DNA of 64,000 bases from Geminocystis sp. NIES-3708 (GTDB taxonomy: Bacteria; Cyanobacteriota; Cyanobacteriia; Cyanobacteriales; Cyanobacteriaceae): contig NZ_AP014815.1 of NCBI RefSeq assembly GCF_001548095.1, positions 2,293,656 to 2,357,655 on the forward strand, given 5' to 3'. Below are positions 9,491 to 18,693 of the stretch, one piece after another. Position 1 is the first letter of the stretch; each line of letters begins with the position of its first letter. The notes under the pieces were generated by a model. That model did not search any database and was not told the DNA's origin. It saw only the letters and a program-made list of their open reading frames with translations. The translations under genes and the position numbers were made by a program.

Positions 9491-10366
9491 TTATACTTTC
9501 CGAGATAATGATAAGTTAATGATTGAAAGTATGAGAATAAAGACAAATAAGACTAAACCCATGGTGGAGGCATAGCTAATATCTAATTCCTTAAAAGCCT
9601 TTTCATAGAGATAGAAAACAACGGTTTTCGTAGCGTTGCGAGGGCCACCTTGAGTTAAAAGATAAATTTCTTCAAATACTTTTGTGGCGCTTAAGGCAGA
9701 AATAACCGCCACGAGAAATATATAAGGTTTCATTAATGGGATTGTAATATCCCAGTGTTTTTTCCAACCATCTGAACCTTCAATGGAAGCGGCTTCGTAT
9801 AATTCAGGAGAAATTCCTTGCAATCCTGCTAAGTAAATAACCATGTAATATCCTAATCCTTTCCATACCGTAACTATCATGACACTCCATATCGCCCAAT
9901 CAGGACTTGTTAGCCAAGGAATTCCTTGCTTAAAACCTAGACTGAGCCAAAATTGATTTAAAATACCATTAGACCAATAAATCGCTTTCCATGCTATTCC
10001 TGCCACCACCATAGAAATCACTACAGGTGTATAATAAGATGTGCGAAACCAGTTAATAGCTTTAATTTTTTGATTCACCAAAATAGCTAATAATAAGGAC
10101 AAAATAACCAGTGGAGGTACAACACCTAATAAATAAATAAGGGTATTTGTCACTACTTGACGAAATAGTTTATCTTGAAATAATCTTTCAAAATTTTCCC
10201 ACCCTACCCATTCAGGAGTTTGAGTTAAGTCATATTCAAAACGAGTAAAACTCAAAGAAAAGGCTTGTATAGCAGGGAAAAAAACGATAATTGATAAAAT
10301 AATTAGTGCTGGAAGTAAAAATAAATAGGGCTGTATTTTTTGCCAAAACCGAGAATTATTCATCAT
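9491..10366 (-). CDS. Carbohydrate ABC transporter permease (MalF/UgpA type)
   Basis: One of the two permease subunits of a sugar-type (CUT1) ABC importer. The 291 residues have six hydrophobic segments starting with YLFLLPALIILSIIVFF (about 14-30). The cytoplasmic EAA loop (EAASIEGSDG, residues 191-200) is followed by the expected IPLMKP. There is no binding protein, second permease or ATPase in the neighbourhood, so partners must be encoded elsewhere. Similar cyanobacterial permeases serve glucosylglycerol, trehalose or sucrose uptake; the substrate here is open. Confidence 0.9.
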   Translation of the reverse strand: MMNNSRFWQKIQPYLFLLPALIILSIIVFFPAIQAFSLSFTRFEYDLTQTPEWVGWENFERLFQDKLFRQVVTNTLIYLLGVVPPLVILSLLLAILVNQKIKAINWFRTSYYTPVVISMVVAGIAWKAIYWSNGILNQFWLSLGFKQGIPWLTSPDWAIWSVMIVTVWKGLGYYMVIYLAGLQGISPELYEAASIEGSDGWKKHWDITIPLMKPYIFLVAVISALSATKVFEEIYLLTQGGPRNATKTVVFYLYEKAFKELDISYASTMGLVLFVFILILSIINLSLSRKV

Positions 10367-10409
10367 AAATTAACTACTTGAGTGAATGCCATTTATCCCT
10401 ACACACTTT

Positions 10410-11213
10410 TTAATTTTTAATTAAATTTTGACCATCAAAAACCCTAATTAAAGTGCCTTTTGGAGGCAAATCTTGAGGTTTAACAGTAAGACGATTACCT
10501 GAAATAATTCTTACATCTATTGATGCTTCTTTGGCTAAATTGACAAATTTTTGCACACCTTGTAAATCACATTTACCCACTTCGGTGGCATTGGTTAAGT
10601 ATTGAGTAGGAATCACCATTTTAGGATTAAGGATTTTGAGGGCGTTAATTGCTTCTTCTGCATTATAGGCTTTAGGACCACCGCCCACGGGAATAAAAAC
10701 TATATCAGGAGTTCCCATTAATATTTTTTGTTCTATATTAATTGGTGAAGCGATACCTCCTAAGTGTAGTATTTTTACACCTCCCTGAGTCCATTTCCAA
10801 ACAATATTATCTCCAAATCTTCTACCATTTTCTCGATCATGAAAAGTTTTTATTCCCTGAAACTCAATATTTTTAACTTTATAAACTCCTGCATCTACCA
10901 TTAATTGAGGATTATTAGGTAAGCCCGTTGCCGAACCTTCATCTAATAAACGACTACTAATCATCACTAAATCAACTGTTGGTTTTGGAGCTGAATATTT
11001 AGCCGTACATCCCAGAGGAGTAAAAGGATTGACTAAAATCCGAGCTTGATTATTTATAAAGACAAAAGCACTATGCCCTAACCACTCAATGGTGACACCC
11101 TGAGATGATGAATTTTGTGCCATCGCTTTTTGAGGGTGAAAATATTTAGCACTTAAAAGAGTCGTTAAAACTCCATAACCTGTTAAACGAATCCAGTCAC
11201 GACGATTAATCAT
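10410..11213 (-). CDS. Metallo-beta-lactamase-fold protein with Tat-like signal, metal ligands apparently lost
   Basis: 267 residues if translation starts at 11213 (MINRRDWIRL). The frame stays open to 11285, but the extra 24 residues come from low-complexity intergenic sequence. The N-terminus has a twin-Arg motif (RRDWIRL) and a hydrophobic stretch ending AMAQ, suggesting Tat export. The body follows the UlaG-like MBL fold: IEWLGHSAF, LVNPF and LNPKMVIPTQY. The HxHxDH zinc motif is replaced by SSRLLDE, the later HLGD by HLGG, and the terminal HY by QY. It is therefore probably non-catalytic or binds metal differently. It lies downstream of trpG on the same strand. Confidence 0.8.
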   Translation of the reverse strand: MINRRDWIRLTGYGVLTTLLSAKYFHPQKAMAQNSSSQGVTIEWLGHSAFVFINNQARILVNPFTPLGCTAKYSAPKPTVDLVMISSRLLDEGSATGLPNNPQLMVDAGVYKVKNIEFQGIKTFHDRENGRRFGDNIVWKWTQGGVKILHLGGIASPINIEQKILMGTPDIVFIPVGGGPKAYNAEEAINALKILNPKMVIPTQYLTNATEVGKCDLQGVQKFVNLAKEASIDVRIISGNRLTVKPQDLPPKGTLIRVFDGQNLIKN

Positions 11214-11317
11214 TTTAATAAAAATTGATAGTTGATAGTAAATAGTTGACGATGAATAATTATTTTTTCTCCCATATACATTCATAGATGTAACAGTTAT
11301 TTATCATTGTTTATTAT

Positions 11318-11920
11318 CTATTCACTATTTTTACTTATATATTCAAGAAAATTATGTAATAATTGTAATCCAGAATCCGTTAAGATACTTTCAGGATGAA
11401 ATTGAACTCCCTCAACAAAAGGATATTCTTTATGCTTAACACCCATAATAATGCCGTCATCTGTCCAAGCTGTAACTTCTAAAATTGAGGGAATAGTATT
11501 TTTATCAATTACTAAGCTATGATAACGGGTTGCTGCAAAAGGATTTTTTATATCTTTAAATACCCCAATATTACTATGATTAATGGGGGATGTTTTGCCG
11601 TGCATTAAAGTAGGTGCAGAAACAACTTTTCCTCCGTAGGCTTGGCCTATTGTCTGATGTCCTAAACAAACTCCAAGTATAGGGTAATTTTGACCTAATT
11701 TTTGAACTAATTCCAAGCAAATTCCCGCTGAGTCAGGATTTCCTGGTCCGGGTGAGATAACGATACCATTAGGATTAAGATTAATAATATCCTTTACGGT
11801 GATTTCATCATTGCGATATACTTTGATTTGTTCAGCAACAGGAAATTCTGTACTTAATTCCCCTAAGTATTGAACAAGATTATATGTGAAACTGTCGTAA
11901 TTATCAATAACCAGAATCAA
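11318..11920 (-). CDS. trpG: Anthranilate/aminodeoxychorismate synthase glutamine amidotransferase subunit
   Basis: Class I glutamine amidotransferase that supplies ammonia to anthranilate synthase (tryptophan) and often also to aminodeoxychorismate synthase (folate). 200 residues, the normal length. The catalytic triad is visible: nucleophile Cys85 in GVCLGHQ, and His175/Glu177 in GVQFHPES. The oxyanion-loop SPGPGNP is at 56-62. It starts 22 bases after dgkA ends, so dgkA-trpG, and perhaps the MBL-fold gene after it, form one transcript. The trpG/pabA distinction cannot be made from sequence alone. Confidence 0.93.
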   Translation of the reverse strand: MILVIDNYDSFTYNLVQYLGELSTEFPVAEQIKVYRNDEITVKDIINLNPNGIVISPGPGNPDSAGICLELVQKLGQNYPILGVCLGHQTIGQAYGGKVVSAPTLMHGKTSPINHSNIGVFKDIKNPFAATRYHSLVIDKNTIPSILEVTAWTDDGIIMGVKHKEYPFVEGVQFHPESILTDSGLQLLHNFLEYISKNSE

Positions 11921-11942
11921 TCTGCTTTCTCCTCTGATAGAT

Positions 11943-12458
11943 TTAGATTGAGATTATTAAGTCTATCGCATGAGGTAACAAAATAAAACCTGCTACTAAA
12001 ACAGCGGCAATAGATGAAATTAAAACCGCACCAGCAGCACAATCTTTGGCAATTTTTGCTAATTCATGATAAGTTTGTTTAACCGTCAGATCTACGACAG
12101 ATTCGATAGAAGTATTAAGTAACTCTAAAACCATTACTGTGGCACAAGTTAAACAAATAATTGCCATTTCCACAGTGGTGGCACGAAGATAAAAACCAAG
12201 GGTGACAGCGACAGAAGCCATAACCGTATGAATTCTAAAATTACGCTGAGTAGCAAAAGCATATTTAACACCCTGCCAAGCATATTTAAAACTAGCGAAT
12301 AAATCTGGTGCTACTTTCCACGCTAAATTACGTTTTTCTTTTTTTTGAGAATGATGTTTTCCTAAAAAATTAAATCTTTCTCCTGATTTTAGGGCTTGTT
12401 CAGGACTATCATCAGATAAAGCCGATTTATCATTAGTGATCAGGTGATATTTAGGCAT
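11943..12458 (-). CDS. dgkA: Diacylglycerol/undecaprenol kinase (DgkA family)
   Basis: Small integral-membrane kinase that phosphorylates diacylglycerol or undecaprenol. 171 residues: about 50 polar N-terminal residues, an extension typical of cyanobacterial forms, then three membrane helices. The family active-site pattern is present: FKYAWQGVKYAF, RIH, and ELLNTSIESVVDL followed by AKDCAAGAVL. It precedes trpG with a 22-base gap on the same strand. Confidence 0.93.
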   Translation of the reverse strand: MPKYHLITNDKSALSDDSPEQALKSGERFNFLGKHHSQKKEKRNLAWKVAPDLFASFKYAWQGVKYAFATQRNFRIHTVMASVAVTLGFYLRATTVEMAIICLTCATVMVLELLNTSIESVVDLTVKQTYHELAKIAKDCAAGAVLISSIAAVLVAGFILLPHAIDLIISI

Positions 12459-12733
12459 TTTATTAACTTTTGTTAAATTGTTTTTAATGGATTCCTCAGT
12501 ATAAGCAGATCTTTGATTATTTACAGGTTTATGGTTGAATTGTAACTATTATTTTAAAGAAAAAATATATAATTTTCTTATGTTTTTAATAATTTTTTCT
12601 TATGTATAATGTTTTTTAAGTTCATTTATCGTCGCAAAAAAATAAAATAGTATCTTATTCAATTTGGAATGGATAAGAGAATTAAAACATATAGATATTG
12701 TTAGTTTTTAATTCCCTAATTGTTAATTATTTA

Positions 12734-13108
12734 TTAAAAAAAAGAGTCTAAATCAAGAGCTTGAGAGCCACCTTCTAATAATAAGACAATTAATTTTTTC
12801 AACTGTGTCCAAATTAACAAGCCGATAAAAATAGTTAATAAACCTGAAACGGCATAGGATAATACTCGGTTATAAGTAAAAATTTCTAATCCTGCGGCGA
12901 GAAAAACACAAATACCGAAGCAAATACCTAAAAATGGCAATTGTAAGATGGAAATTTCAGCCATATTCGGTTTTATACCTTTTCTCCCTTGTTTACTCCA
13001 TTTATTAACTTGTTGTTTTAACGATGATTCAAAAGCTAAACCACAAGTAACACCAATAAAAAGACCGAAAAATAATAAACCTAAAGGCGGTTCAGGAATA
13101 TAATACAT
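12734..13108 (-). CDS. Conserved cyanobacterial membrane protein of unknown function
   Basis: 124 residues with three to four predicted membrane segments (about 8-27, 53-73, 80-98 and possibly 99-112) separated by a basic loop (KQQVNKWSKQGRKGIKP). No family was recognised and no catalytic motif is seen. It is divergent from the COG0523 GTPase gene, with 158 bases between the starts. 275 AT-rich bases separate it from dgkA downstream; I see nothing further in that gap. Confidence 0.7.
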   Translation of the reverse strand: MYYIPEPPLGLLFFGLFIGVTCGLAFESSLKQQVNKWSKQGRKGIKPNMAEISILQLPFLGICFGICVFLAAGLEIFTYNRVLSYAVSGLLTIFIGLLIWTQLKKLIVLLLEGGSQALDLDSFF

Positions 13109-13266
13109 ATTTTAAACAAAACTATAAGATAACGAACTGTTACAAAATATTAACATCTTTTCGTAATTAAAATTTTGTAATGGTTAAACTTTAGATCTCA
13201 CAATAGGAACAGTGTATATTAGATATAGATTATCAGAATATAGAATTAAGAATTATTGTTATTATT

Positions 13267-14346
13267 ATGACTCAAGTATCAGTCAATACCTCTAGTAGTC
13301 TTCTTGATGCCCCTAAACATGGTTTACCTGTTACTATTATCACGGGATTTTTAGGCAGTGGAAAAACAACTTTACTTAATCATATTTTGCAAAACCAGCA
13401 TGGTATAAAAACGGCAGTTTTAGTTAATGAATTTGGTGAAATTGGCATTGATAATGATTTGATTATTTCTGCGGATGAAACCATGGTAGAATTAAGCAAT
13501 GGTTGTATTTGTTGTACGATTAATAACGATTTAGTTGATGCTATCTATAATGTTTTAGAAAGAGAAGAAAAAGTAGATTATTTAGTAGTTGAGACGACGG
13601 GAATTGCTGATCCATTGCCCGTTGCGTTGACTTTTTTAGGTACTGAATTAAGAGATTTAACTAGACTAGATTCTATCGTTACTTTAGTTGATTGTGAAAA
13701 TTTTAGTATTGATTTATTCAATAGTGATGCGGCTTATAATCAAATCGCTTACGGTGATATTATTTTACTGAATAAAATTGATTTAGTTGACGAAGCTGAT
13801 GTCGATTTATTAGAAGTTAGATTAAGAGATATTAAAGCCGATGCAAGAATTTTACGCACCACAAAATCTCAAGTGCCTTTACCATTAATTCTCAGTGTGG
13901 GATTGTTTGAATCTGACAAGTATTTTGATAATATAGATTCCCATGATAAACATGACCACCATCATCATGAGCATAATCATCATTGTACCGAAGATCATGA
14001 ACATGATCACAACTGTCAACATGATCATCATGAGCATTCAAATCACTTAGAAAATGATGGTTTTATTTCTGTTTCTTTTGTTAGTGATAAACCCTTTAAT
14101 ATTCGTAAATTACAGAGTTTTTTAGATAACGAATTATCAGCCAATGTTTTTCGTGCTAAAGGGATTTTATGGTTTCAAGAAAGTCCTGATAAACATATAT
14201 TTCATTTGAGTGGTAAGCGTTTTACTATTGAAGATGATATTTGGAAAAAAGGACAAAAAAAAGAGAATAAATTAGTTTTTATTGGTCAAAATATTGATGA
14301 AAAAACTATTAAAGAAAAGTTAGAAAAATGTCTTGTTAATAATTAG
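13267..14346 (+). CDS. CobW/COG0523-family GTPase with His-rich metal-binding linker
   Basis: G3E-family GTPase, a class acting as metallochaperones or metal-insertion factors for Zn, Co or Fe. 359 residues: Walker A GFLGSGKTT (27-35), the metal-binding CxCC motif GCICC (79-83), ETTGIADP (switch II region) and NKID for guanine recognition. A His/Asp/Glu/Cys-rich stretch lies at about 219-262 between the GTPase and the C-terminal CobW_C domain. No metal-transporter gene is adjacent and no Zur-type operator was recognised, so the metal is open; the His-rich linker makes zinc plausible. Confidence 0.92.
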   Translation: MTQVSVNTSSSLLDAPKHGLPVTIITGFLGSGKTTLLNHILQNQHGIKTAVLVNEFGEIGIDNDLIISADETMVELSNGCICCTINNDLVDAIYNVLEREEKVDYLVVETTGIADPLPVALTFLGTELRDLTRLDSIVTLVDCENFSIDLFNSDAAYNQIAYGDIILLNKIDLVDEADVDLLEVRLRDIKADARILRTTKSQVPLPLILSVGLFESDKYFDNIDSHDKHDHHHHEHNHHCTEDHEHDHNCQHDHHEHSNHLENDGFISVSFVSDKPFNIRKLQSFLDNELSANVFRAKGILWFQESPDKHIFHLSGKRFTIEDDIWKKGQKKENKLVFIGQNIDEKTIKEKLEKCLVNN

Positions 14347-14379
14347 AAATTTAGAATTAATCGTTTAACTATAAGTAAG

Positions 14380-14394
14380 GTGGGCAATGCCCAC
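14380..14394. repeat. Short palindrome GTGGGCAATGCCCAC
   Basis: Near-perfect 15-base palindrome of the GTGGGCATTGCCCAC type that recurs in cyanobacterial intergenic DNA. It lies between the convergent cobW-like and WD40 genes, so it could terminate either transcript, but neither side carries a clear T-tract. Confidence 0.6.
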
Positions 14395-14477
14395 AAAATC
14401 ACTTTAGTTCGAGATAAAATCGTAAAAAAAGAAGATAGATTACTCACATTAAAAGATGAATTTTAAAGTGATCTGAT

Positions 14478-16628
14478 CTATTGTTGTCCAAATTCAATGA
14501 CTTTTTCTAATAAAAGTAGCCAACTACGCTCTCCAGTAGTTATATTATCACTGATAAGAGCATTTTTAATCCACTCTTGATCCTCTTGGGTGATCATTGA
14601 AACTGAAATATGACATAAACGAGATAAATCCCAACGCCATAATTTTAAAGTACGATCGCCACTACCCGTAATTAAAGTTTCACCATCAGCCGTAATTTTG
14701 ATTGTTGTTATAGTATCTTGATGTCCTGTTAAAACTCCAACATTTTCTCCTGTATTAAGATTCCACAGCCTAACAGTATTATCTTTACTACCTGTAGCTA
14801 ATAATTGTCCATCATGACTAATATTTAAGCAAAATATGGCATCTTCATGACCTATCAAGGTTTTATTTAATTCACCTGTAGATAATAACCATAATTTAAC
14901 TGTATTATCTTCACTACCAGTTACTAAAGTTTTTCCATCAGGAGTTATAGCTAAACACCAAATTTTATCTTTATGATCATCTAAAGTAGCAATTTCCGTT
15001 CCATTAGACAATGACCATAATTTAATGGTATGGTCTTGACTAGCCGTTGCTAAAATTTGATTATCAGGACTTATGGCTAAATCCCAAATACCATCTTGAT
15101 GACCTGTTAAAGTATATTGATGATCTCCACTGGGTAAAGAATAAACTCTGATAGTATTGTCTTTTTTACCCCCAGCAGAAATTAATAAGCCACCATCATC
15201 ACTAATAATTACTTTTTCAACTTCCCGTTGATGTCCTCGCAAATTTTTATATAATCTTCCGGGAGGATATTGCCATAAACGAACTTCTTGATGACTAGCA
15301 CTAGCAATCATTTTAGCATCATTCGTCATGGCTAGTGACCATACTGAAGCTACATTTGCCGATAAATTACCTAGTAAATTTCCATCAGGTAAACGCCAGA
15401 TAGAAATCGTTTTGTCACGACTACCACTGGTTAAAATTGTACCATCTTGACTTAAACAAATACTTGTAACTCCTTTCAAATGTCCTTTTAAGTTATGAAT
15501 TAATTTCCCTTCACGTATATCCCAAAGGCGAATAATCTCATCTCCAATACTAATTAATGTTTTACTATCAGGAGTTACTATTATGTCTTTGATACTTTGA
15601 GTATGGCCATAAAGAGTGTGAATACAGCGGATTAATTTACCTTGAGGAGGTGTTTTGCTTTTAAGATTTTTAACAATTTTACTATATTCATTAAATTTGG
15701 TCTTTTCTTCAGAATTATTCCAACGAATATTCTCTAATCGTTTGACAATAGTTTTCGCAAAAACAACAGGAGTAAACTTAATTAAAAACCAAAGAGTTCC
15801 CCAATGTTTACCATTAACTAAAACATCAATAATAGTTTCCCATTCAGATAAATTAATCATTGATACTCTTGTGCCTTCTTTTCCGCCTAAACGCATCCAT
15901 AGCCACTCTAAACGCTTATAAACTTTGCCGTGATCATCAATTCGTTTTTTAAGTTCTTCCGTTGCGTTATCATAAATTTGTGCAAGTAACTGATATTGCG
16001 GATCAAGTTCTTGATATTTATCCCATTGTTGAGTAAAGTAACAAAATAAAGCCCCTTGAGATGGCTCACTAGGAGTATAACCACAGCGAGTTGCTACTTC
16101 TAAGGCATCTTGATTATTTTCTTCACTAGCAAGACGACAAACTTCTTCTTGCAATTCTACTGCTTTAAAATTTGATGCCCATTCTTTAGCCGTTTGTTGA
16201 ATAAAAATATCTTCATCATGGAAAAAAGATAATAAAGATGCAATGATTACACTACCTTGTTCATCAATAATTCCTTGCCAACCTAAATTTAAAGCCGTGA
16301 TTAATCTTAATTCTAAAGGTTTTGAGGCTACCCACGCTTTTAATTTCAATAATTTACTTAATTCTAAATCTCTATTTTGTGCCCATACTTGACATACAAC
16401 ATCTACTAATTCTTTTTCTTGTATTTTGATGTTGCGTAATGTGCTTAAAATTAGGTTTTGCAAATTTTTGTCTTTGCTAAAAACTAAGGCTTTAGTCAAT
16501 AATTTTATAGTTTGAGGGTTTCTTTCTAGGATTAATTCTTTTGCAGCCTGTTGTCTTATGCGATCGCCAATTAAAGGAGTTTCATTATAAAGTTTTTCTT
16601 GTAACTTTTTAAACTTCTCTGCATCCAT
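14478..16628 (-). CDS. HEAT-like/WD40-repeat protein
   Basis: 716 residues. The N-terminal 320 or so are alpha-helical with HEAT-like character (repeated LLxxAL-type helices), and no enzyme motif is seen. From about 340 to 670 there are eight WD40 units, each starting near a GH dipeptide and ending in forms such as IRLWD, ISIWR, VRLWQ, IKLWS and LKLWR, enough for a full beta-propeller. There is no signal peptide or kinase domain, so a cytoplasmic scaffold is likely. WD40 scaffolds are numerous in cyanobacteria; partners cannot be deduced. Monocistronic, convergent with the upstream GTPase gene. Confidence 0.88.
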   Translation of the reverse strand: MDAEKFKKLQEKLYNETPLIGDRIRQQAAKELILERNPQTIKLLTKALVFSKDKNLQNLILSTLRNIKIQEKELVDVVCQVWAQNRDLELSKLLKLKAWVASKPLELRLITALNLGWQGIIDEQGSVIIASLLSFFHDEDIFIQQTAKEWASNFKAVELQEEVCRLASEENNQDALEVATRCGYTPSEPSQGALFCYFTQQWDKYQELDPQYQLLAQIYDNATEELKKRIDDHGKVYKRLEWLWMRLGGKEGTRVSMINLSEWETIIDVLVNGKHWGTLWFLIKFTPVVFAKTIVKRLENIRWNNSEEKTKFNEYSKIVKNLKSKTPPQGKLIRCIHTLYGHTQSIKDIIVTPDSKTLISIGDEIIRLWDIREGKLIHNLKGHLKGVTSICLSQDGTILTSGSRDKTISIWRLPDGNLLGNLSANVASVWSLAMTNDAKMIASASHQEVRLWQYPPGRLYKNLRGHQREVEKVIISDDGGLLISAGGKKDNTIRVYSLPSGDHQYTLTGHQDGIWDLAISPDNQILATASQDHTIKLWSLSNGTEIATLDDHKDKIWCLAITPDGKTLVTGSEDNTVKLWLLSTGELNKTLIGHEDAIFCLNISHDGQLLATGSKDNTVRLWNLNTGENVGVLTGHQDTITTIKITADGETLITGSGDRTLKLWRWDLSRLCHISVSMITQEDQEWIKNALISDNITTGERSWLLLLEKVIEFGQQ

Positions 16629-16787
16629 GAAATTTAATCCAATTTAGTTCTCAGGATTAATTATAAGTCAAAATTAAGACAAGATTTTAGGAACTTTCCG
16701 ATAAATAGGGAACTAATGAAGATGAAAATTATTCATACTAGATAGGTAGATCTATAATTATTGTCAACTATTGTTTTGAATTAAATT

Positions 16788-17258
16788 ATGTTAATCAATT
16801 ATCGTACTCTAAATTTTATTAAAACTGGCTATCAAATATTACTTTTATTTTCTTTAAGCACCAGTGCCATTGCCCTCGGAATTATTCCTGAAATTAATTG
16901 GCAAAGCAAAACCATGAATATCACCAGTGAAGCCATGGCTCAAAATGTTTCTGATGAAGATTTAAGAAAATATGCTCAGGCGGCGGTGGAAATTGAAAGT
17001 TTGCGCAAAAGTACTCTTAACAATATTGAAAGTATTGTCGGCAAATCAACACCTAATCAACTAAATTGTCATCAAGAAGAAAATTTTAATCAATTACCAA
17101 ATAATGCTCGTAATATGGCTGTTAGTTATTGTGAAAAATCCGAAACAATTGTCAAAAAATATGGATTAACAAATACTCAATTTAATCAAATTACTCAACA
17201 AGTTAGACAAAATCCAACCCTAAAACAAAAATTACAAGCTATTGTCGGACAAATGTAA
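16788..17258 (+). CDS. DUF4168-domain exported protein
   Basis: 156 residues with an N-terminal hydrophobic export segment (about 13-32) and a second possible cleavage region ending SEAMAQ. The mature part starts VSDEDLRKYAQAAVEIE, the hallmark of DUF4168, and ends with LKQKLQAIVGQM. Two Cys residues in the mature part (NCHQ and SYCEK) could form a disulfide. Function unknown. It lies 204 bases upstream of ado on the same strand. Confidence 0.85.
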   Translation: MLINYRTLNFIKTGYQILLLFSLSTSAIALGIIPEINWQSKTMNITSEAMAQNVSDEDLRKYAQAAVEIESLRKSTLNNIESIVGKSTPNQLNCHQEENFNQLPNNARNMAVSYCEKSETIVKKYGLTNTQFNQITQQVRQNPTLKQKLQAIVGQM

Positions 17259-17461
17259 AATTATTAATCATAGATAAAAAGTAATGCAAATAATAAAAAC
17301 CATTAGTAAAAGTAATGAGATAAAATCTTCAATTTTCAGGAAAAACCGATAAGATAAGGTAACAACTATATTAAAATGAGTCATTATCTTGTTCTCATAG
17401 AAAACGACCTTTGAAGTCGTCAGTTTCGATTTACTCAAATAAACAGGAGATTTTTACATTT

Positions 17462-18154
17462 ATGCAACAAGTTGCCGAACTACCTACCCTTGACTTCAAC
17501 AGCGATATTTATAAATCAGCTTATAGCCGCATTAATGCTATTGTAATTGAAGGTGAACAAGAAGCCTATGGTAATTATCTTGACATAGCAGAAATGCTTC
17601 CCAATGACAAAGAAGAATTAATCCGTTTAGCAAAAATGGAAATGCGTCATAAAAAAGGCTTTCAATCTTGTGGAAAAAATTTAAGCGTAACTCCTGACAT
17701 GGATTTTGCTGTTAAATATTTTTCCAAATTACACGGAAACTTTCAAAAAGCAAAAGCAGAAGGTAAAGTAGTTACTTGTTTATTAATTCAATCTTTAATA
17801 ATTGAGGCTTTTGCCATTGCCGCTTACAATATTTATATTCCCGTAGCTGATCCTTTTGCACGTAAAATTACTGAAGGTGTAGTTAAAGATGAGTATTTAC
17901 ATCTCAACTATGGAGAAGAATGGTTAAAAGCTAATTTTAAAGAATCCAAAGCTGAATTAGAAGAAGCCAACCGTGAGAATTTACCCATTATTTGGAAAAT
18001 GTTAAATGATGTGGAAGCGGATGCGAAAGAATTAGGTATGCCCAAAGAAGAATTAATCGAAGACTTTATGATTAGTTATGGTGAAGCCTTAGCCAATATT
18101 GGTTTTTCTACTCGTGAGATCATGAAAATGTCTTCCTATGGTTTAAGAGGTTAA
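17462..18154 (+). CDS. ado: Aldehyde-deformylating oxygenase (alkane synthesis)
   Basis: Ferritin-like di-iron enzyme that converts fatty aldehydes to alkanes or alkenes plus formate, the second step of cyanobacterial hydrocarbon synthesis. With the start at 17462 the protein has 230 residues, the canonical length. An AGGAGA Shine-Dalgarno motif lies at 17446-17451, which decides this start over the in-frame ATG at 17411. The iron-ligand motifs are present: [25 protein letters not shown] and [16 protein letters not shown]. It is followed by an intrinsic terminator, with aar 540 bases downstream. Confidence 0.97.
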   Translation: MQQVAELPTLDFNSDIYKSAYSRINAIVIEGEQEAYGNYLDIAEMLPNDKEELIRLAKMEMRHKKGFQSCGKNLSVTPDMDFAVKYFSKLHGNFQKAKAEGKVVTCLLIQSLIIEAFAIAAYNIYIPVADPFARKITEGVVKDEYLHLNYGEEWLKANFKESKAELEEANRENLPIIWKMLNDVEADAKELGMPKEELIEDFMISYGEALANIGFSTREIMKMSSYGLRG

Positions 18155-18272
18155 AAAAAGACCAAAAGATTTTTAACACTAGAAATTTTTTTTCTAAAAG
18201 TTACTTAGTTATATTAAATTAACATCTTTATCAAATTAACTTTCTAATGTAAATCATAAAATAAGATCAATT

Positions 18273-18298
18273 CCTTCCTTTTTCCAGGGAGGTTTTTT
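18273..18298 (+). terminator. Intrinsic terminator after ado
   Basis: CCTTCCT (18273-18279) pairs with AGGGAGG (18286-18292) across a six-base loop; the seven-pair stem has one T:G wobble and is followed at once by six T (18293-18298). It lies 119 bases after the ado stop and should end the ado transcript before aar. Confidence 0.85.
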
Positions 18299-18342
18299 AT
18301 TTTAATTAGGGTGTGATGAAAAAGTCTTTTGATGGGGGTAGG

Positions 18343-18368
18343 AGACTAGCAGACTAGAGGACTAGGAG
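18343..18368. repeat. Octamer short tandem repeat in the ado-aar spacer
   Basis: Three imperfect copies of an eight-base unit (AGACTAGC, AGACTAGA, GGACTAGG) followed by AG. Short tandem repeats of this kind are common in cyanobacterial spacers. The rest of the 540-base spacer (18155-18693) holds the ado terminator and AT-rich sequence, with a possible -10 element TATAAA at 18672-18677 before aar but no convincing -35. Confidence 0.55.
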
Positions 18369-18693
18369 AAATACAGCACATACTATACAATGTGTTGCAA
18401 TTATTTTTTCAAATCAAAATATTTACTCAAGTTAATACTAATTCTTTACTTTCATTGCTTCAATTACTTATTCATTAAAGATTCTTATGCCTAACTAATG
18501 TATTACTCATTGCTTACGATTTATTGCTCATAATTCAATTCTTTTTGTTATCAGATTGTTATCAGAAATTACGACTAATATCGTTTTTTTGTTACATTTT
18601 TTAGTAAAATGAGAAAAAGTCTTAACTTATTCTTAGCTTTGATTGATTTTCGTTTTAAAATAACAACTTTATATAAACTAAAATAATTACTAA

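Noticed and set aside
11214-11285. N-terminal extension of the MBL-fold gene
   Set aside because: The extra 24 residues come from low-complexity intergenic DNA, and the Tat-like signal starts naturally at the ATG at 11213.
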